NCBI RefSeq assembly: GCF_000739635.1
Contig: NZ_BATQ01000107.1
Location: forward strand, 1-46,388
Length of the DNA: 46,388 bases
Source: Verrucomicrobium sp. BvORR034
GTDB lineage: Bacteria; Verrucomicrobiota; Verrucomicrobiia; Verrucomicrobiales; Verrucomicrobiaceae
Direction of reading: 5' to 3'
The translations under genes and the position numbers were made by a program. Below the pieces are notes generated by a model. It saw only the letters and a program-made list of their open reading frames with translations. It searched no databases and was not told the origin of the DNA. Of this stretch, positions 25,445 through 34,342 are shown piece after piece; the stretch's first letter is position 1; each line of letters starts with the position of its first letter.

Positions 25445-26233
25445 CTATTTCGAGCTGGCCGCTTTCAGTTCTTCCGCACGCTTCTTGGAGGCATCATTCA
25501 GTTTGGCCAGGGGCACATCCACTTTGTTGCCGTTTGCCAGTTGGAGCACCACTTTGTCCGCAGCCACCTCAAGCAGGGTTGCCTGAATGGTGCGTCCATC
25601 GGAGCTGGTCCACCCTTCCGTACTGGCCCCTTGGATGGCCACTGAGCCAGCGGCACCTGCCGCAGGGGCGGTGGTCGGAGCGGCACCAGGGGTGGCCGGT
25701 GCAGGAGTGGGCGCAGCGCCTGGAGCTGTAGCGGGAGCAGCAGCCGTGGGCTTGGGCGGATTCTTGGCCAGTTCTTTGATTTCCTTGTTGAGAGCCTTCA
25801 CTGCATCTTCCCCACCGTCGATGAGTTTGGCAGCAGGCACTGAAGTCAGCACCACGCTCCCAGTGTGATCCATGGCGACCACTCGGGGGTATTCTTTGCC
25901 GAGATCTTTGGCATTGATCGCTGCTGGCAGCGCAGCGGGAAGCCGACGGGCCCACTCCCCGGCAGAGTTGGGGCGCAGCACGACGACGGTGTTGTCTTTC
26001 TCAAGGCCCCAGTAGGTGATCTTCCCGGCACCTTCCACCTTGGCATCCTCTGTCCGCTCGTTCACAAGCAGGAACACGATGGGATCTTTCTTTTTGGCGG
26101 ACTGCTTCTGAGCGTCTTCGAAGCTATAGACGCCGAAGGCCTCCTTGGGGATGGCTTTCGCGGCTTCTTCCTTTGCGGCATAGAGCCCGACCGTAGCGGT
26201 GGCGAGAAGGGTGAGGATGAGCTTGGATTTCAT
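25445..26233 (-). CDS. Exported SHD1-domain protein
   Basis: 262 residues from the ATG at 26233. A signal peptide (KLILTLLATATVGLYA) is followed by a ~130-residue domain with a thioredoxin-like look (EDAQKQSAKKKDPIVFLLVNE, YPRVVAMDHTGSVVL) but no CxxC. Next is an A/P-rich linker (~165-205) and a C-terminal SHD1 domain (~212-260: WTSSDGRTIQATLLEVAADK, ANGNKVDVPLAKLNDAS). SHD1 domains are typical of Planctomycetes-Verrucomicrobia-Chlamydiae exported proteins. Activity is unknown. A terminator lies just downstream. Confidence 0.8.
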   Translation of the reverse strand: MKSKLILTLLATATVGLYAAKEEAAKAIPKEAFGVYSFEDAQKQSAKKKDPIVFLLVNERTEDAKVEGAGKITYWGLEKDNTVVVLRPNSAGEWARRLPAALPAAINAKDLGKEYPRVVAMDHTGSVVLTSVPAAKLIDGGEDAVKALNKEIKELAKNPPKPTAAAPATAPGAAPTPAPATPGAAPTTAPAAGAAGSVAIQGASTEGWTSSDGRTIQATLLEVAADKVVLQLANGNKVDVPLAKLNDASKKRAEELKAASSK

Positions 26234-26301
26234 GGATTGGTGGTACAATTTCGTGGGCGGAGTTTGTCCAACGCCGCCCACGTGATTTCTTTTGCATGCA
26301 T

Positions 26302-26748
26302 TTAGCTGAAGAATTTCTTCAGGTCACCTCCCAACAGGCTTTGCAGCCCCTGTTGCAGTGCACTTCCTGATACGGATTCGCCATTGGGGGTGAGCTGGTC
26401 AACCAGACCTGGGAGGATCTGGGCCAGCCCGTTCGCGGCCGTTTCGGTGTCCGTACCGGATTCATCGGCAATCTGTTGTACCTGACCACGGCCAAGCACC
26501 TGCATGATTTGCTCCCCATTTATTGGCAGATTGCCACCCCGACCCACCCAGGAGGAGATCAGATCTCCCAGACCGCCTTGTTGGAACTTCGCAATCAGTC
26601 CGTCGAGTCCCCCGGATTGATTGACCAATGCAATGCCCAGTTGCACGAGGTTTGGGCTTCCCGGGGCGTTGGCTCCGGGCGTGAGTTCACTTTCCTCTCC
26701 AGGCGCGCCACTCATTAGCTGGCGCGCCAGATCTCCTAGCATGCTCAT
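26302..26748 (-). CDS. yidB: YidB-family (DUF937) protein
   Basis: 148 residues. The family's marks are GGLDGLIAKFQQGGLGDLISSWVGRG, INGEQIMQVLG and LAQILPGLVDQLTPNG. The cellular role of YidB-type proteins is not settled. There is no signal peptide. It lies between the SHD1 gene and nspC on the same strand with about 100 bases of non-coding sequence on the nspC side. Confidence 0.87.
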   Translation of the reverse strand: MSMLGDLARQLMSGAPGEESELTPGANAPGSPNLVQLGIALVNQSGGLDGLIAKFQQGGLGDLISSWVGRGGNLPINGEQIMQVLGRGQVQQIADESGTDTETAANGLAQILPGLVDQLTPNGESVSGSALQQGLQSLLGGDLKKFFS

Positions 26749-26847
26749 AGTGGTAAATACCCGGGGAGTCCTCCGGGTGGGATGAGTCTGGCAGGAAGAG
26801 GAAAATCTAGCAATGGTCTTTTTTTCGGGGTCACGTCCCCCTCCCTC

Positions 26848-28008
26848 TTAGGACAACCGGTTCCGGAAATCTTCGTAGCCAAAACGGCGGACCACCCGCA
26901 GCTCTTCGGTGGCAGGATCATAGGTATCAATGTCCGGGTGGGGCACCCCGTTGAACGTGGTGGTCTTGACCATCGTGTAGTGGCCCATGTCGGTAAAGAC
27001 AAGTTTCTGACCCAGTTGCAGGGGCTCAGGGAACGAGTAGGCCCCGATCACATCACCCGCCAGGCAAGATGTGCCTCCCAGTTTGTAGGTGTGTGCATGC
27101 TCACCCGGCAGACCGGCCCCAATGATCTGGGGGCGATAAGGCATCTCCAGCACATCTGGCATATGGCAGGTGGCAGAGGTATCGAGGATGGCGGTTTTCT
27201 CTTCTGCCCCCACGATGTCCAGCACCGAGGTGACCAGGTAGCCAGTGTTCAGCGCGATCGCCTCACCGGGCTCCAGATACACTTCCACATTGTGACGCTC
27301 ACGAAACGCCTTCACGATCCGCACGAGACGTTCCACATCGTAGCCAGGTTTGGTGATGTGGTGGCCTCCTCCCATGTTCACCCACTTCACCTGCTTGAGG
27401 AATTTGGGGAAGCGGCGCTCTACAGATTCGATAACTCGCTCCAACACGTCGGAGTTCTGCTCACACAGAGCGTGGAAGTGGAGTCCTTCGAGACCAGTCA
27501 AATCAGCCCCTTCCAGCTCGATGTCGCGGGTCCCCAGCCGGCATCCTGGAGAACAGGGATCGTAGAGGGCCACTTCCACCGTGGAGAGCTCGGGGTTCAC
27601 CCGTAGGCCTGGGCTCGGGCGATTGCCTTCAACGGCTTCCAAAACCGGTTTGAATCGCTGCCACTGGGCCAGGGAGTTGAATGAGATGTGGCAGGCGATG
27701 GGCAGGATCTGCTCCATCTCCGCTTCTTTGAACGCCGGGCAGTAAACATGCACTTCCTTGCCAAACTCATGGTGGGCCAGCAGTGCCTCGTTGAGCCCAC
27801 TCGCGCAACATCCATGCAGATACTCGCGAACGAGCCCAAAGGTGGAAAACATGGAAAAGCCTTTGAGGGCCAGCAGAATCTTCGCCCCCGACGCCTCCTG
27901 CACATGGTGCAGCAGGGTGAGGTTCTTCTTCAATAGAGCGAGGTCCACCACATAAGCAGGTGTGGTGACACGGGCGGAGTCAAAAGAAGTCGGGGCAGTG
28001 TGGGACAT
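26848..28008 (-). CDS. nspC: Carboxynorspermidine decarboxylase
   Basis: 386 residues from the ATG at 28008. A PLP-dependent alanine-racemase-fold decarboxylase that makes norspermidine or spermidine from the carboxylated precursor. PLP lysine K49 sits in LLALKGFSMF. Also seen: VNPELSTVEV, GLHFHALCEQ, VNMGGGHH, YLEPGEAIAL and, near the C-terminus, GGTSCLAGDVIGAY, whose cysteine contributes to the dimeric active site. A carboxynorspermidine dehydrogenase gene is not in the window. The 28 residues before this start look non-conserved. Confidence 0.92.
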   Translation of the reverse strand: MSHTAPTSFDSARVTTPAYVVDLALLKKNLTLLHHVQEASGAKILLALKGFSMFSTFGLVREYLHGCCASGLNEALLAHHEFGKEVHVYCPAFKEAEMEQILPIACHISFNSLAQWQRFKPVLEAVEGNRPSPGLRVNPELSTVEVALYDPCSPGCRLGTRDIELEGADLTGLEGLHFHALCEQNSDVLERVIESVERRFPKFLKQVKWVNMGGGHHITKPGYDVERLVRIVKAFRERHNVEVYLEPGEAIALNTGYLVTSVLDIVGAEEKTAILDTSATCHMPDVLEMPYRPQIIGAGLPGEHAHTYKLGGTSCLAGDVIGAYSFPEPLQLGQKLVFTDMGHYTMVKTTTFNGVPHPDIDTYDPATEELRVVRRFGYEDFRNRLS

Positions 28009-28161
28009 TGTGAAGGCAGATCTGAACGAACGAGATGAAAAGCACGCCACAGGCGTGACCTGCATGCTTACGCCTCCCCAGCCTGTTGGCATCCGGTTTT
28101 AGCAGGAAATTCCGTCACGTTCGGGGGTCCACGACTGGCAAACCATAAAAAATGCGTGCCT

Positions 28162-28198
28162 GTGGCATCTTTTTGCCACCAGGGGACTTGTAGTCCCC
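28162..28198 (+). promoter_or_regulatory. Two adjacent hairpins in the lipoprotein gene leader
   Basis: GTGGCA/TGCCAC (28162-28179) and GGGGACT/AGTCCCC (28182-28198) lie just upstream of the start codon at 28210. They could limit translation or protect the message. No T run follows on the plus strand. Confidence 0.35.
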
Positions 28199-28209
28199 GA
28201 TCTCCGGGC

Positions 28210-28497
28210 ATGAAGACCATTCCTACTCTCCTCGCAGCCTCCCTTGCCGCAGTTACCACGATGCTGGTGTCATGCGACTCCAAACAGGAGCAAGCACGCG
28301 AACGCAGTCTCGAAAACAAAGCCGATGCCCTGGAACACCAGGCGAAGGCCGTCAAGAAAGAGGGCGAACAGCACGCGGATGCGATTGAAGACGCCAAGAA
28401 GGTCAACGATTTGAACGCCGAGGCGACCCGCAAAGAAGCAGAAGCCAAGGCTGAAGCACTGAAACGCGAGGCGGAAGCAACCCGCGAGCAGAAGTAG
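28210..28497 (+). CDS. Small lipoprotein with coiled coil
   Basis: 95 residues from the ATG at 28210. A lipoprotein signal peptide ends in the lipobox LVSC, so it is anchored to a membrane by C22. The rest is a highly charged A/E/K-rich helix that should form a coiled coil. No family was recognised. It is followed by a long stem-loop. Confidence 0.7.
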   Translation: MKTIPTLLAASLAAVTTMLVSCDSKQEQARERSLENKADALEHQAKAVKKEGEQHADAIEDAKKVNDLNAEATRKEAEAKAEALKREAEATREQK

Positions 28498-28515
28498 GAA
28501 GTTTCTGTCCCACCG

Positions 28516-28570
28516 ACGCCGACGCCTGATTCCGGGATATCCCGATCAGCCTGTCGGCGTTGCTCTTTTC
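28516..28570 (+). terminator. Long stem-loop terminator overlapping the stop codon of the convergent permease gene
   Basis: ACGCCGAC (28516-28523) pairs with GTCGGCGT (28553-28560). Inner stems CTGAT/ATCAG and CGGG/CCCG extend it, and a loose T-rich tail (TGCTCTTTTC) follows. The permease stop codon at 28546-28548 lies within the structure. Confidence 0.55.
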
Positions 28571-29532
28571 AGCTGACGTCTGCTCCGGTTCCGCCGCAAG
28601 TAATCGTCGGCAACCGCGCCCATAAGGATCACCATACCAAGGACGACAAACTCCAACTGGGTGGCGATGCCCAAAATATTGATCGCGTTGAGCAGAACCC
28701 GAATCAGGGCCGTTCCGATCAAAACGCCCACGACGCTCCCCTCGCCCCCTCGCAGGCTGCATCCGCCGAGAACAGCAGCAGCAATCGCATAGAGCTCGTA
28801 AAAGTTTCCTTGCGAGGCGGGTTGCACCGTATTGACGTCCAGTGCGAAGAGGATGCCACCGATACCAGCGACGGTGGAGCACAAGACGTAGGAGAGGATC
28901 ACCAGGCGGTCCGTGCGAATGCCGCTGTACCGCGCGGCCTCCTCGCTCCTCCCCAGTGCAAACAAGTGACGCCCCCAGACGGTCTTGTTCAAGAATACTG
29001 CTGCGAGACCGGCGATCACTGCCAGGATGATCAAGGGTGCCGGAAAGCGGTAGTCTCCCAAAAAGGGAATGGCGATGCGACCGTTGGCGAACCAGCGCAG
29101 CCCATCATAGGCCGTACCGAAACCAAGGGTGCCGTCGTGCACCAGCCATCGCGCCACCCCGCGGTAGATGAGCAGGCCGCACAAGGTCACCACGAACGGC
29201 TGCAACTTCACCTTGGTGATGAGAAGACCGTGTACCAGCCCAATGGAGGCTGATAGCGCCACCGTGGCCATTAACGCCAGCGGCACGGGCCAGCCCTTCT
29301 CTACCAACAGCCATCCCAGGACGGTGCCCACCAGACCGACCACGCTGCCGATGCTAAGGTCAATCCCTCCGGTGATGATGACAAAGGTCACCGCCACACC
29401 GATGATCGCGTAGAGGGACACCCAGTTGACGAGATTCTCGGCGTTGTAGGGTATCAAGAAGTTTGGATTCACCAATGCGGTGACCACGCAGACGAGCAGC
29501 AAAAGCAGGCTGATACCCAAGTTTTTTTTCAT
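28546..29532 (-). CDS. Sugar ABC transporter permease (RbsC-like)
   Basis: 328 residues, an eight-to-ten-segment permease of the ribose/xylose-type importers. Family marks: ITGGIDLSIGSVVGL (~54-68), PFVVTLCGLLIYRGVARWL, the ALGRSEEAARYSGI coupling region and GSVVGVLIGTALIRVLLN near the C-terminus. It is the last gene of a three-gene operon, starting 16 bases after the ATPase stop. The substrate is likely a monosaccharide or sugar alcohol but cannot be named. Confidence 0.92.
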   Translation of the reverse strand: MKKNLGISLLLLLVCVVTALVNPNFLIPYNAENLVNWVSLYAIIGVAVTFVIITGGIDLSIGSVVGLVGTVLGWLLVEKGWPVPLALMATVALSASIGLVHGLLITKVKLQPFVVTLCGLLIYRGVARWLVHDGTLGFGTAYDGLRWFANGRIAIPFLGDYRFPAPLIILAVIAGLAAVFLNKTVWGRHLFALGRSEEAARYSGIRTDRLVILSYVLCSTVAGIGGILFALDVNTVQPASQGNFYELYAIAAAVLGGCSLRGGEGSVVGVLIGTALIRVLLNAINILGIATQLEFVVLGMVILMGAVADDYLRRNRSRRQLKRATPTG

Positions 29533-29548
29533 GCTATGGACAAAGATA

Positions 29549-31060
29549 TCAATTCAGGCTTCGCTTTGGGGCCGTGATGCCCGTGGCCAGTTCCATAATG
29601 CTCTCCTCGGTCGCTTCGGCACGGGAGAGTTCCCCGCTCAGCCGCCCTTCGTGCATCACGAGCACACGATCGGACATGGCCAGCACCTCCTCCATCTCGC
29701 TGCTGGCGAAGAGCACCGCCATGCCCTCAGCGGTCAACTTCTCCATCAGCTGGTAGATTTCAGCTTTGGCACCCACATCGATCCCGCGAGTGGGCTCGTC
29801 CAACAATAGCACCTTGGGGGCTAGTGCCAGCCACTTGCCCAGGACGACCTTCTGCTGATTGCCACCGGACAGGGTGCCGACCAAGGTATCGGGAGAGGCG
29901 GCCTTGATCCGCAGCTGTTGGCTGAGGTCCTCGGTCAGGGTGAAACCGGCCTGTTCATTCACAAAGATTCCAGCCTTGGCATCGCGAGCCAGTGTGGTCA
30001 GGGCGACATTCCATTGCACAGACTCCTCCAAGAAGACACCCAGGGTCTTCCGGTCCTCTGGCACCAAGGCAAGACCGGCTGCAACTGCCTGATCCGGATG
30101 ACGTGCCGGAAGCAACTGCCCCGCCACTCTCACCTCCCCAGCAAGCGGAGGCTCCACCCCGAACAGGGCGCGCAACACCTCAGTCCGACCCGCACCCACC
30201 AAACCGGCCAGGCCGACCATCTCGCCACGACACACGTGAAAGGTCAATGGGTTGGCGGGAAAGGCCCGCGTGCGGAGCGATTTCACCTCCAGCACCACCT
30301 CTCCTGGCGGTCGTGCCTCCAATGGCCGGGCTCCAGAAAGATCCCGCCCCACCATCAGCCGCACCATGGCGTCATGCGTTATTTCCTCACGCGCGAGCCC
30401 TCCCGCATTTCGGCCGTCCCGCAGGGCCACCACCCGATCTGCGAGTTGTTTCACCTCACCCAGCCGGTGCGAGATGTAGAGGATGCTCAATCCGCGACTC
30501 CGAAGGTCTGCAATGACGCGAAAGAGAGTCTCTGTTTCCCTCAGCGAGAGACTCGAAGTCGGCTCATCCATGATGACCAGCTTCGCGTCCAGTGAGAGCG
30601 CCTTGGCAATCTCTACCAGCTGACGCTGGCCAAGGGACAAATCTGCGACAGGCGTGGTGGCCGAGAAGCCAGAGCCCAGTTGGTCCAGCAGGACCTGGGC
30701 GCGCTGCCGCATCACCTCGTGGCGGATGAAAATGCCCTTCCGAGGCTCCCTGCCCAGGAAGACGTTACCAGCGGCATCGAGATTGTCCGCCAGCACCAGT
30801 TCCTGGTGAATCAAAGCGATCCCCAGAGACTGCGCATGCTGGACTCCTGCCAAACTCACGGCGCGCCCTTCAAATTGGATCTGTCCGCGGTCAGGGGACT
30901 GCAGGCCCGCGAGGATCTTCATGAGCGTGCTCTTGCCAGCTCCGTTCTCCCCGATGACAGCCACCAGTTCTCCTTTTGCGACTGCCAGACTGACATCATC
31001 CAGCGCCCGGACACCGGGAAACTGTCTGCTTAGATTCTGAACTGACAGCAGATCACTCAT
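29549..31060 (-). CDS. Sugar ABC transporter ATP-binding protein with two cassettes (RbsA-like)
   Basis: 503 residues, two nucleotide-binding domains in one chain. The first has Walker A GENGAGKST (~37-45), signature LSLGQRQL and Walker B VIMDEPTSSL. The second has the family's degenerate Walker A GLVGAGRTE, signature LSGGNQQKVVLGKW and LLLDEPTRGIDVG. It powers sugar import with the permease at 28546. Its start is 11 bases from the stop of the binding-protein gene. Confidence 0.94.
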   Translation of the reverse strand: MSDLLSVQNLSRQFPGVRALDDVSLAVAKGELVAVIGENGAGKSTLMKILAGLQSPDRGQIQFEGRAVSLAGVQHAQSLGIALIHQELVLADNLDAAGNVFLGREPRKGIFIRHEVMRQRAQVLLDQLGSGFSATTPVADLSLGQRQLVEIAKALSLDAKLVIMDEPTSSLSLRETETLFRVIADLRSRGLSILYISHRLGEVKQLADRVVALRDGRNAGGLAREEITHDAMVRLMVGRDLSGARPLEARPPGEVVLEVKSLRTRAFPANPLTFHVCRGEMVGLAGLVGAGRTEVLRALFGVEPPLAGEVRVAGQLLPARHPDQAVAAGLALVPEDRKTLGVFLEESVQWNVALTTLARDAKAGIFVNEQAGFTLTEDLSQQLRIKAASPDTLVGTLSGGNQQKVVLGKWLALAPKVLLLDEPTRGIDVGAKAEIYQLMEKLTAEGMAVLFASSEMEEVLAMSDRVLVMHEGRLSGELSRAEATEESIMELATGITAPKRSLN

Positions 31061-31071
31061 GATGGACCGGG

Positions 31072-32088
31072 CTATTCCACCTGCTTTTTCAGCTCCGTCC
31101 AGAATATGTCCACGTCGCCTTTTTTCACGGCCTTGGCTGGCACCTCGACGAACTTGCTGGCGGGGACAACGCTCTTATCCCCCTTGGCAAGGGCAGCGAG
31201 GATGCGCACACTCTCGTGTCCGTATTGGTGGGGATTCTGCACGACGGTGGCGTAGATATTGCCCTCCTGAATGCCGCGCAGGGTGTCTTCCTCCTCATCA
31301 AATCCGACAATTTTCACCTTCCCAAACAGATTGGCCTCTTTGACCGCCTCGTAAATTTTGGGCGTATTGTAAGAGAAAAGCCCCACCAGACAGCCAATGT
31401 CTGGGTGGCGGGTGATGGATTCCTGCACATTGGACTTGGCCTTGGCAAAGTCCACCTCATCCGTCCGGGTGCCAAGGACGGTGTACTTTTCGCCCTTCAG
31501 TTCCGCGTCAGGCGGATCGTCATGCCGCTCCCCTTCAGGCCTTCCCAGAAGCTCATCCACGCAGCCCTGGCGACGCTCCTTGGCATTGAGCTGACCGGCA
31601 CGGCCCACAAAAAACATCACGCTGCCCCCGTCGGGCATCGCTTCCTTCACCAACTTGCCGCAGAGCCGACCGGCTTCATAGTTGTCCATCCCTACAAAGC
31701 AGAGCCGGGGTGAATCGGGAGCGTCGCTGTCTTGGGTGATCAAATGAGTCTGCTGGGCCATCGTTTTCATCAGATCCAGCTGATTCTTGGGATCGGCCGG
31801 GCTGAAGGCGATGCCGTCCACGCCCCGTGCCAGAAGCTCCTCGACCATCCGTTTTTGATCGGTGGCGCCGTTCTGCGGCATACGCACCTCCACATCCACC
31901 CCATACTCGGCGGCGGCCTTGCGGGCCCCCTTCTCAGCGATCGTCCAGAAAGGAGCAATCGCGTTTCCGATGTAGGCAACGCGGGGCTTTTTGCCGCCTC
32001 CGCCATTCGACGAAGGCCCGCATTGCACGAGGAAAGAAGCTGCCAGGACAGGAAGGGCCAGGGGAAGCAGGAAGCGGCGGCGTTTCAT
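31072..32088 (-). CDS. Sugar ABC transporter substrate-binding lipoprotein
   Basis: 338 residues from the ATG at 32088. A lipoprotein signal peptide ends in LVQC, followed by a glycine-rich linker. The body is a type-1 periplasmic-binding fold (YIGNAIAPFWTIAEKGARKAAAEYGVDVEV, LARGVDGIAFSPAD, ITQDSDAPDSPRLCFVGMDNYEAG, VGFDEEEDTLRGI). It delivers the sugar to the permease. It is the first gene of the importer operon, and its promoter should lie in 32089-32225, divergent from flotillin. A longer frame upstream lacks lipoprotein context and is rejected. Confidence 0.92.
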   Translation of the reverse strand: MKRRRFLLPLALPVLAASFLVQCGPSSNGGGGKKPRVAYIGNAIAPFWTIAEKGARKAAAEYGVDVEVRMPQNGATDQKRMVEELLARGVDGIAFSPADPKNQLDLMKTMAQQTHLITQDSDAPDSPRLCFVGMDNYEAGRLCGKLVKEAMPDGGSVMFFVGRAGQLNAKERRQGCVDELLGRPEGERHDDPPDAELKGEKYTVLGTRTDEVDFAKAKSNVQESITRHPDIGCLVGLFSYNTPKIYEAVKEANLFGKVKIVGFDEEEDTLRGIQEGNIYATVVQNPHQYGHESVRILAALAKGDKSVVPASKFVEVPAKAVKKGDVDIFWTELKKQVE

Positions 32089-32225
32089 GGATGAAAGTGG
32101 AGATGGAAACAGGCGGGAACCACGCATGGTACGAAATCCCAAACGGCTCCGGCAAGGCAAATGTTTGCATGCAGAAATGCACCTTCTTTGTTGTCTCCAC
32201 AGTGCCACCATGCCAACATCTTTTC

Positions 32226-33683
32226 ATGCCCTCCACAGCCGATCTCCCCCTGTTGTTCCTTGTTGGCGGTGTTGCCTTTCTGGTGCTGTCCACCTTGTGG
32301 ATCCTGACGACCCGCTTCAAGCGGTGCCCGTCGGACAAGATACTGGTGGTGTATGGCAAGGTCGGCAAGGGGTTGAGCGCCCGATGCATTCATGGTGGGG
32401 CCACCTTCATCTGGCCGATGATCCAGGACTACCAGTTCCTCGATCTCATCCCGATCCCTATCGACATCAAGCTGACGGGTGCTCTTTCCAAGCAGAACAT
32501 CCGCGTCAATACGCCTTCCACCTTCACCGTCGGCGTCTCCACCAAGCCCGGCACGATGGAAAACGCTGCCGAACGTATGCTGGGGCTATCCAACGAGTCC
32601 ATCCGGGAACTGGCCAAAGACATCATCTTTGGCCAGATGCGCGTGGTTCTCGCCACCATGTCCATCGAGGAGATCAACGCCGACCGCGACAAACTCATAG
32701 AGAATATCAGCCGCGGTGTTGAGGTGGAACTGGAGAAGGTAGGCCTCCAGCTCATCAACGTAAACATTCAGGACATCACAGATGAGAGCGGCTACATCGA
32801 GGCCCTGGGTCAAGAGGCCGCCGCCCGCGCCATCAACGACGCAAAAATCAAAGTATCCCAGGCAGAGCGCGATGGGGAGATCGGTCGTGCTCAGGCCCAG
32901 AAGGAGCAGAAGATTGTCGTGGCCCAGGCCCAGGCAGAAGCCACCACCGGTGAAAACCTTGCCGCTGTGGACATCGCGAACTCCAATGCCAACCGGCTTG
33001 TGCAGGAGGCGGAGGCCAACCGACAGGCTGAGGCCGCCCAGAATGTCGCCAATGCCCGCGTCCAGCAGGAAGCCTACCTCGCCCAGCGTGAGGCGGAAGT
33101 CGCCCGTGCAGAGAAGGATAAAGCGTCCCAGTATGCCAGCGTCGTGGTGCCTGCTGAAGTGGAGAAACTGCGCATGGAGACCATCGCCGCCGCCGATGCC
33201 GCACGCATCCAGATTGAGGCGAAGGGCAAGGGCGATGCCATCCGCTACGTGCAACAGGCTGAGGCAGACGGCCAGAAGGCTCGTTTCCTCGCTGAGGCAG
33301 ACGGCCAGCGCGCCCGTCTTCTCGCCGAAGCCGAGGGCACGGAAAAGGTGCTCAAGAGCAAGGCGGAAGGTTTCCGGGCCCTGGTGGAAGTCACCGCCTC
33401 CCGTCCAGAACTCGCGATCAACCTGCTCATCACCGAGCAGCTTCCCCGACTGGTCGAGGAGCAGGTCAAAGCCATCAGCAACATCAAGGTGGACAAGATC
33501 ACGGTGTGGGACAGCGGGGTCGGAGCCGACGGGAAAAACAGCACCGCCAGCTTCCTCAGCGGCCTTGCCGGCAGTCTGCCCCCGATTCATGAGCTGGCGA
33601 AAAACGCCGGTATTGAACTTCCCAGCATCCTTGGCAAGACTGGTGAGATGGGCGGCGGCAAGCCCTCCGGCCCGTCCGCCTAG
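32226..33683 (+). CDS. Flotillin-like SPFH protein
   Basis: 485 residues from the ATG at 32226. One transmembrane segment (~6-27) is followed by the SPFH/PHB domain (~30-210: RCIHGGATFIWPMIQDYQFLDL, NIRVNTPSTFTVGVSTKPG, GLQLINVNIQDITDESGYIEALGQEA). A long E/A/Q-rich coiled-coil region (~210-400) contains repeated AEADGQ/AEAEG units. Flotillins form membrane-microdomain scaffolds. The nfeD-like gene follows, the usual partner of flotillin in bacteria. The frame extends to 31827, but that region is antisense to the sugar-binding gene. Confidence 0.92.
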   Translation: MPSTADLPLLFLVGGVAFLVLSTLWILTTRFKRCPSDKILVVYGKVGKGLSARCIHGGATFIWPMIQDYQFLDLIPIPIDIKLTGALSKQNIRVNTPSTFTVGVSTKPGTMENAAERMLGLSNESIRELAKDIIFGQMRVVLATMSIEEINADRDKLIENISRGVEVELEKVGLQLINVNIQDITDESGYIEALGQEAAARAINDAKIKVSQAERDGEIGRAQAQKEQKIVVAQAQAEATTGENLAAVDIANSNANRLVQEAEANRQAEAAQNVANARVQQEAYLAQREAEVARAEKDKASQYASVVVPAEVEKLRMETIAAADAARIQIEAKGKGDAIRYVQQAEADGQKARFLAEADGQRARLLAEAEGTEKVLKSKAEGFRALVEVTASRPELAINLLITEQLPRLVEEQVKAISNIKVDKITVWDSGVGADGKNSTASFLSGLAGSLPPIHELAKNAGIELPSILGKTGEMGGGKPSGPSA

Positions 33684-33756
33684 ACGAGGTCCCGAGGCAC
33701 GTGCCCCGTCCCTTGTTGCCAGCTCGAACTCCTCTCCCCCACCCTCCTGACCCTCC

Positions 33757-34329
33757 ATGAACTTCCTCTTTGACTGGAGCACGCTTGGCGTTGCGGAGAA
33801 AATCTTCACCGCCATCGGCACCGTGGCCATCGTGCTGATCCTGCTGCAGTCCTTGATGTCGTTGGTGGGGGGGGACGTGGATCACGACTACGACATCAGC
33901 GACATGGATGGGCATGCCGGGCACTCCTGGGGCCTGCTGTCGATTCGAGGGCTCTTTGGGTACATGCTGGGTCTGGGCTGGGGCGGCGTCATCGCCCTGC
34001 GTTATGGATTCGGGGTCTTTGCGGCCACCTTGTTGGGGAGCGCCTTGGGGGTAGCCATCGGCTTGTTGCTCGGCCTGCTCATGAGGGCTATGCACTCCCT
34101 CCGCAGCGAAGGCACCCTGAACCTTCAAAACGCCATCGGGCAATCCGGCACAGTCTATCAGCGCATTCCGGCTGGCAGAGGCGGCATCGGTAAAATTCAG
34201 ATTCTGGTACAGGGTCGGTTGCAGACTCTGGAAGCATGCACAGATGCTCCCGCTGACCTCTCCCCCCAGCGCCAGGTGAAGGTGCTGCAGGTGGTCTCAG
34301 GAAACACCCTCTTGGTAGAACAGGTCTGA
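33757..34329 (+). CDS. NfeD-like membrane protein, flotillin partner
   Basis: 190 residues. Three hydrophobic segments lie at about 14-38, 60-85 and 88-110, separated by an acidic, histidine-rich loop (GGDVDHDYDISDMDGHAGHS). The C-terminal ~75 residues are the NfeD beta-barrel (OB-fold) domain (IGQSGTVYQRIPAGRGGIGKIQI, VKVLQVVSGNTLLVEQV). The short form without the ClpP-like domain is the one usually paired with flotillin. It begins 73 bases after the flotillin stop. Confidence 0.87.
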   Translation: MNFLFDWSTLGVAEKIFTAIGTVAIVLILLQSLMSLVGGDVDHDYDISDMDGHAGHSWGLLSIRGLFGYMLGLGWGGVIALRYGFGVFAATLLGSALGVAIGLLLGLLMRAMHSLRSEGTLNLQNAIGQSGTVYQRIPAGRGGIGKIQILVQGRLQTLEACTDAPADLSPQRQVKVLQVVSGNTLLVEQV

Positions 34330-34342
34330 TGCGATCATCGCA

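Noticed and set aside
26809-26850. Poly-T run and GGGG/CCCC hairpin after nspC as a terminator
   Set aside because: The T run is on the wrong side of the stem for either strand to use it.
31827-32225. Long N-terminal extension of flotillin
   Set aside because: It is antisense to the sugar-binding lipoprotein, and flotillin's transmembrane start fits the ATG at 32226.
32586-33830. 414-codon frame antisense to flotillin
   Set aside because: Flotillin has a full SPFH and coiled-coil pattern; the antisense frame is a by-product of its repetitive E/A/Q codons.
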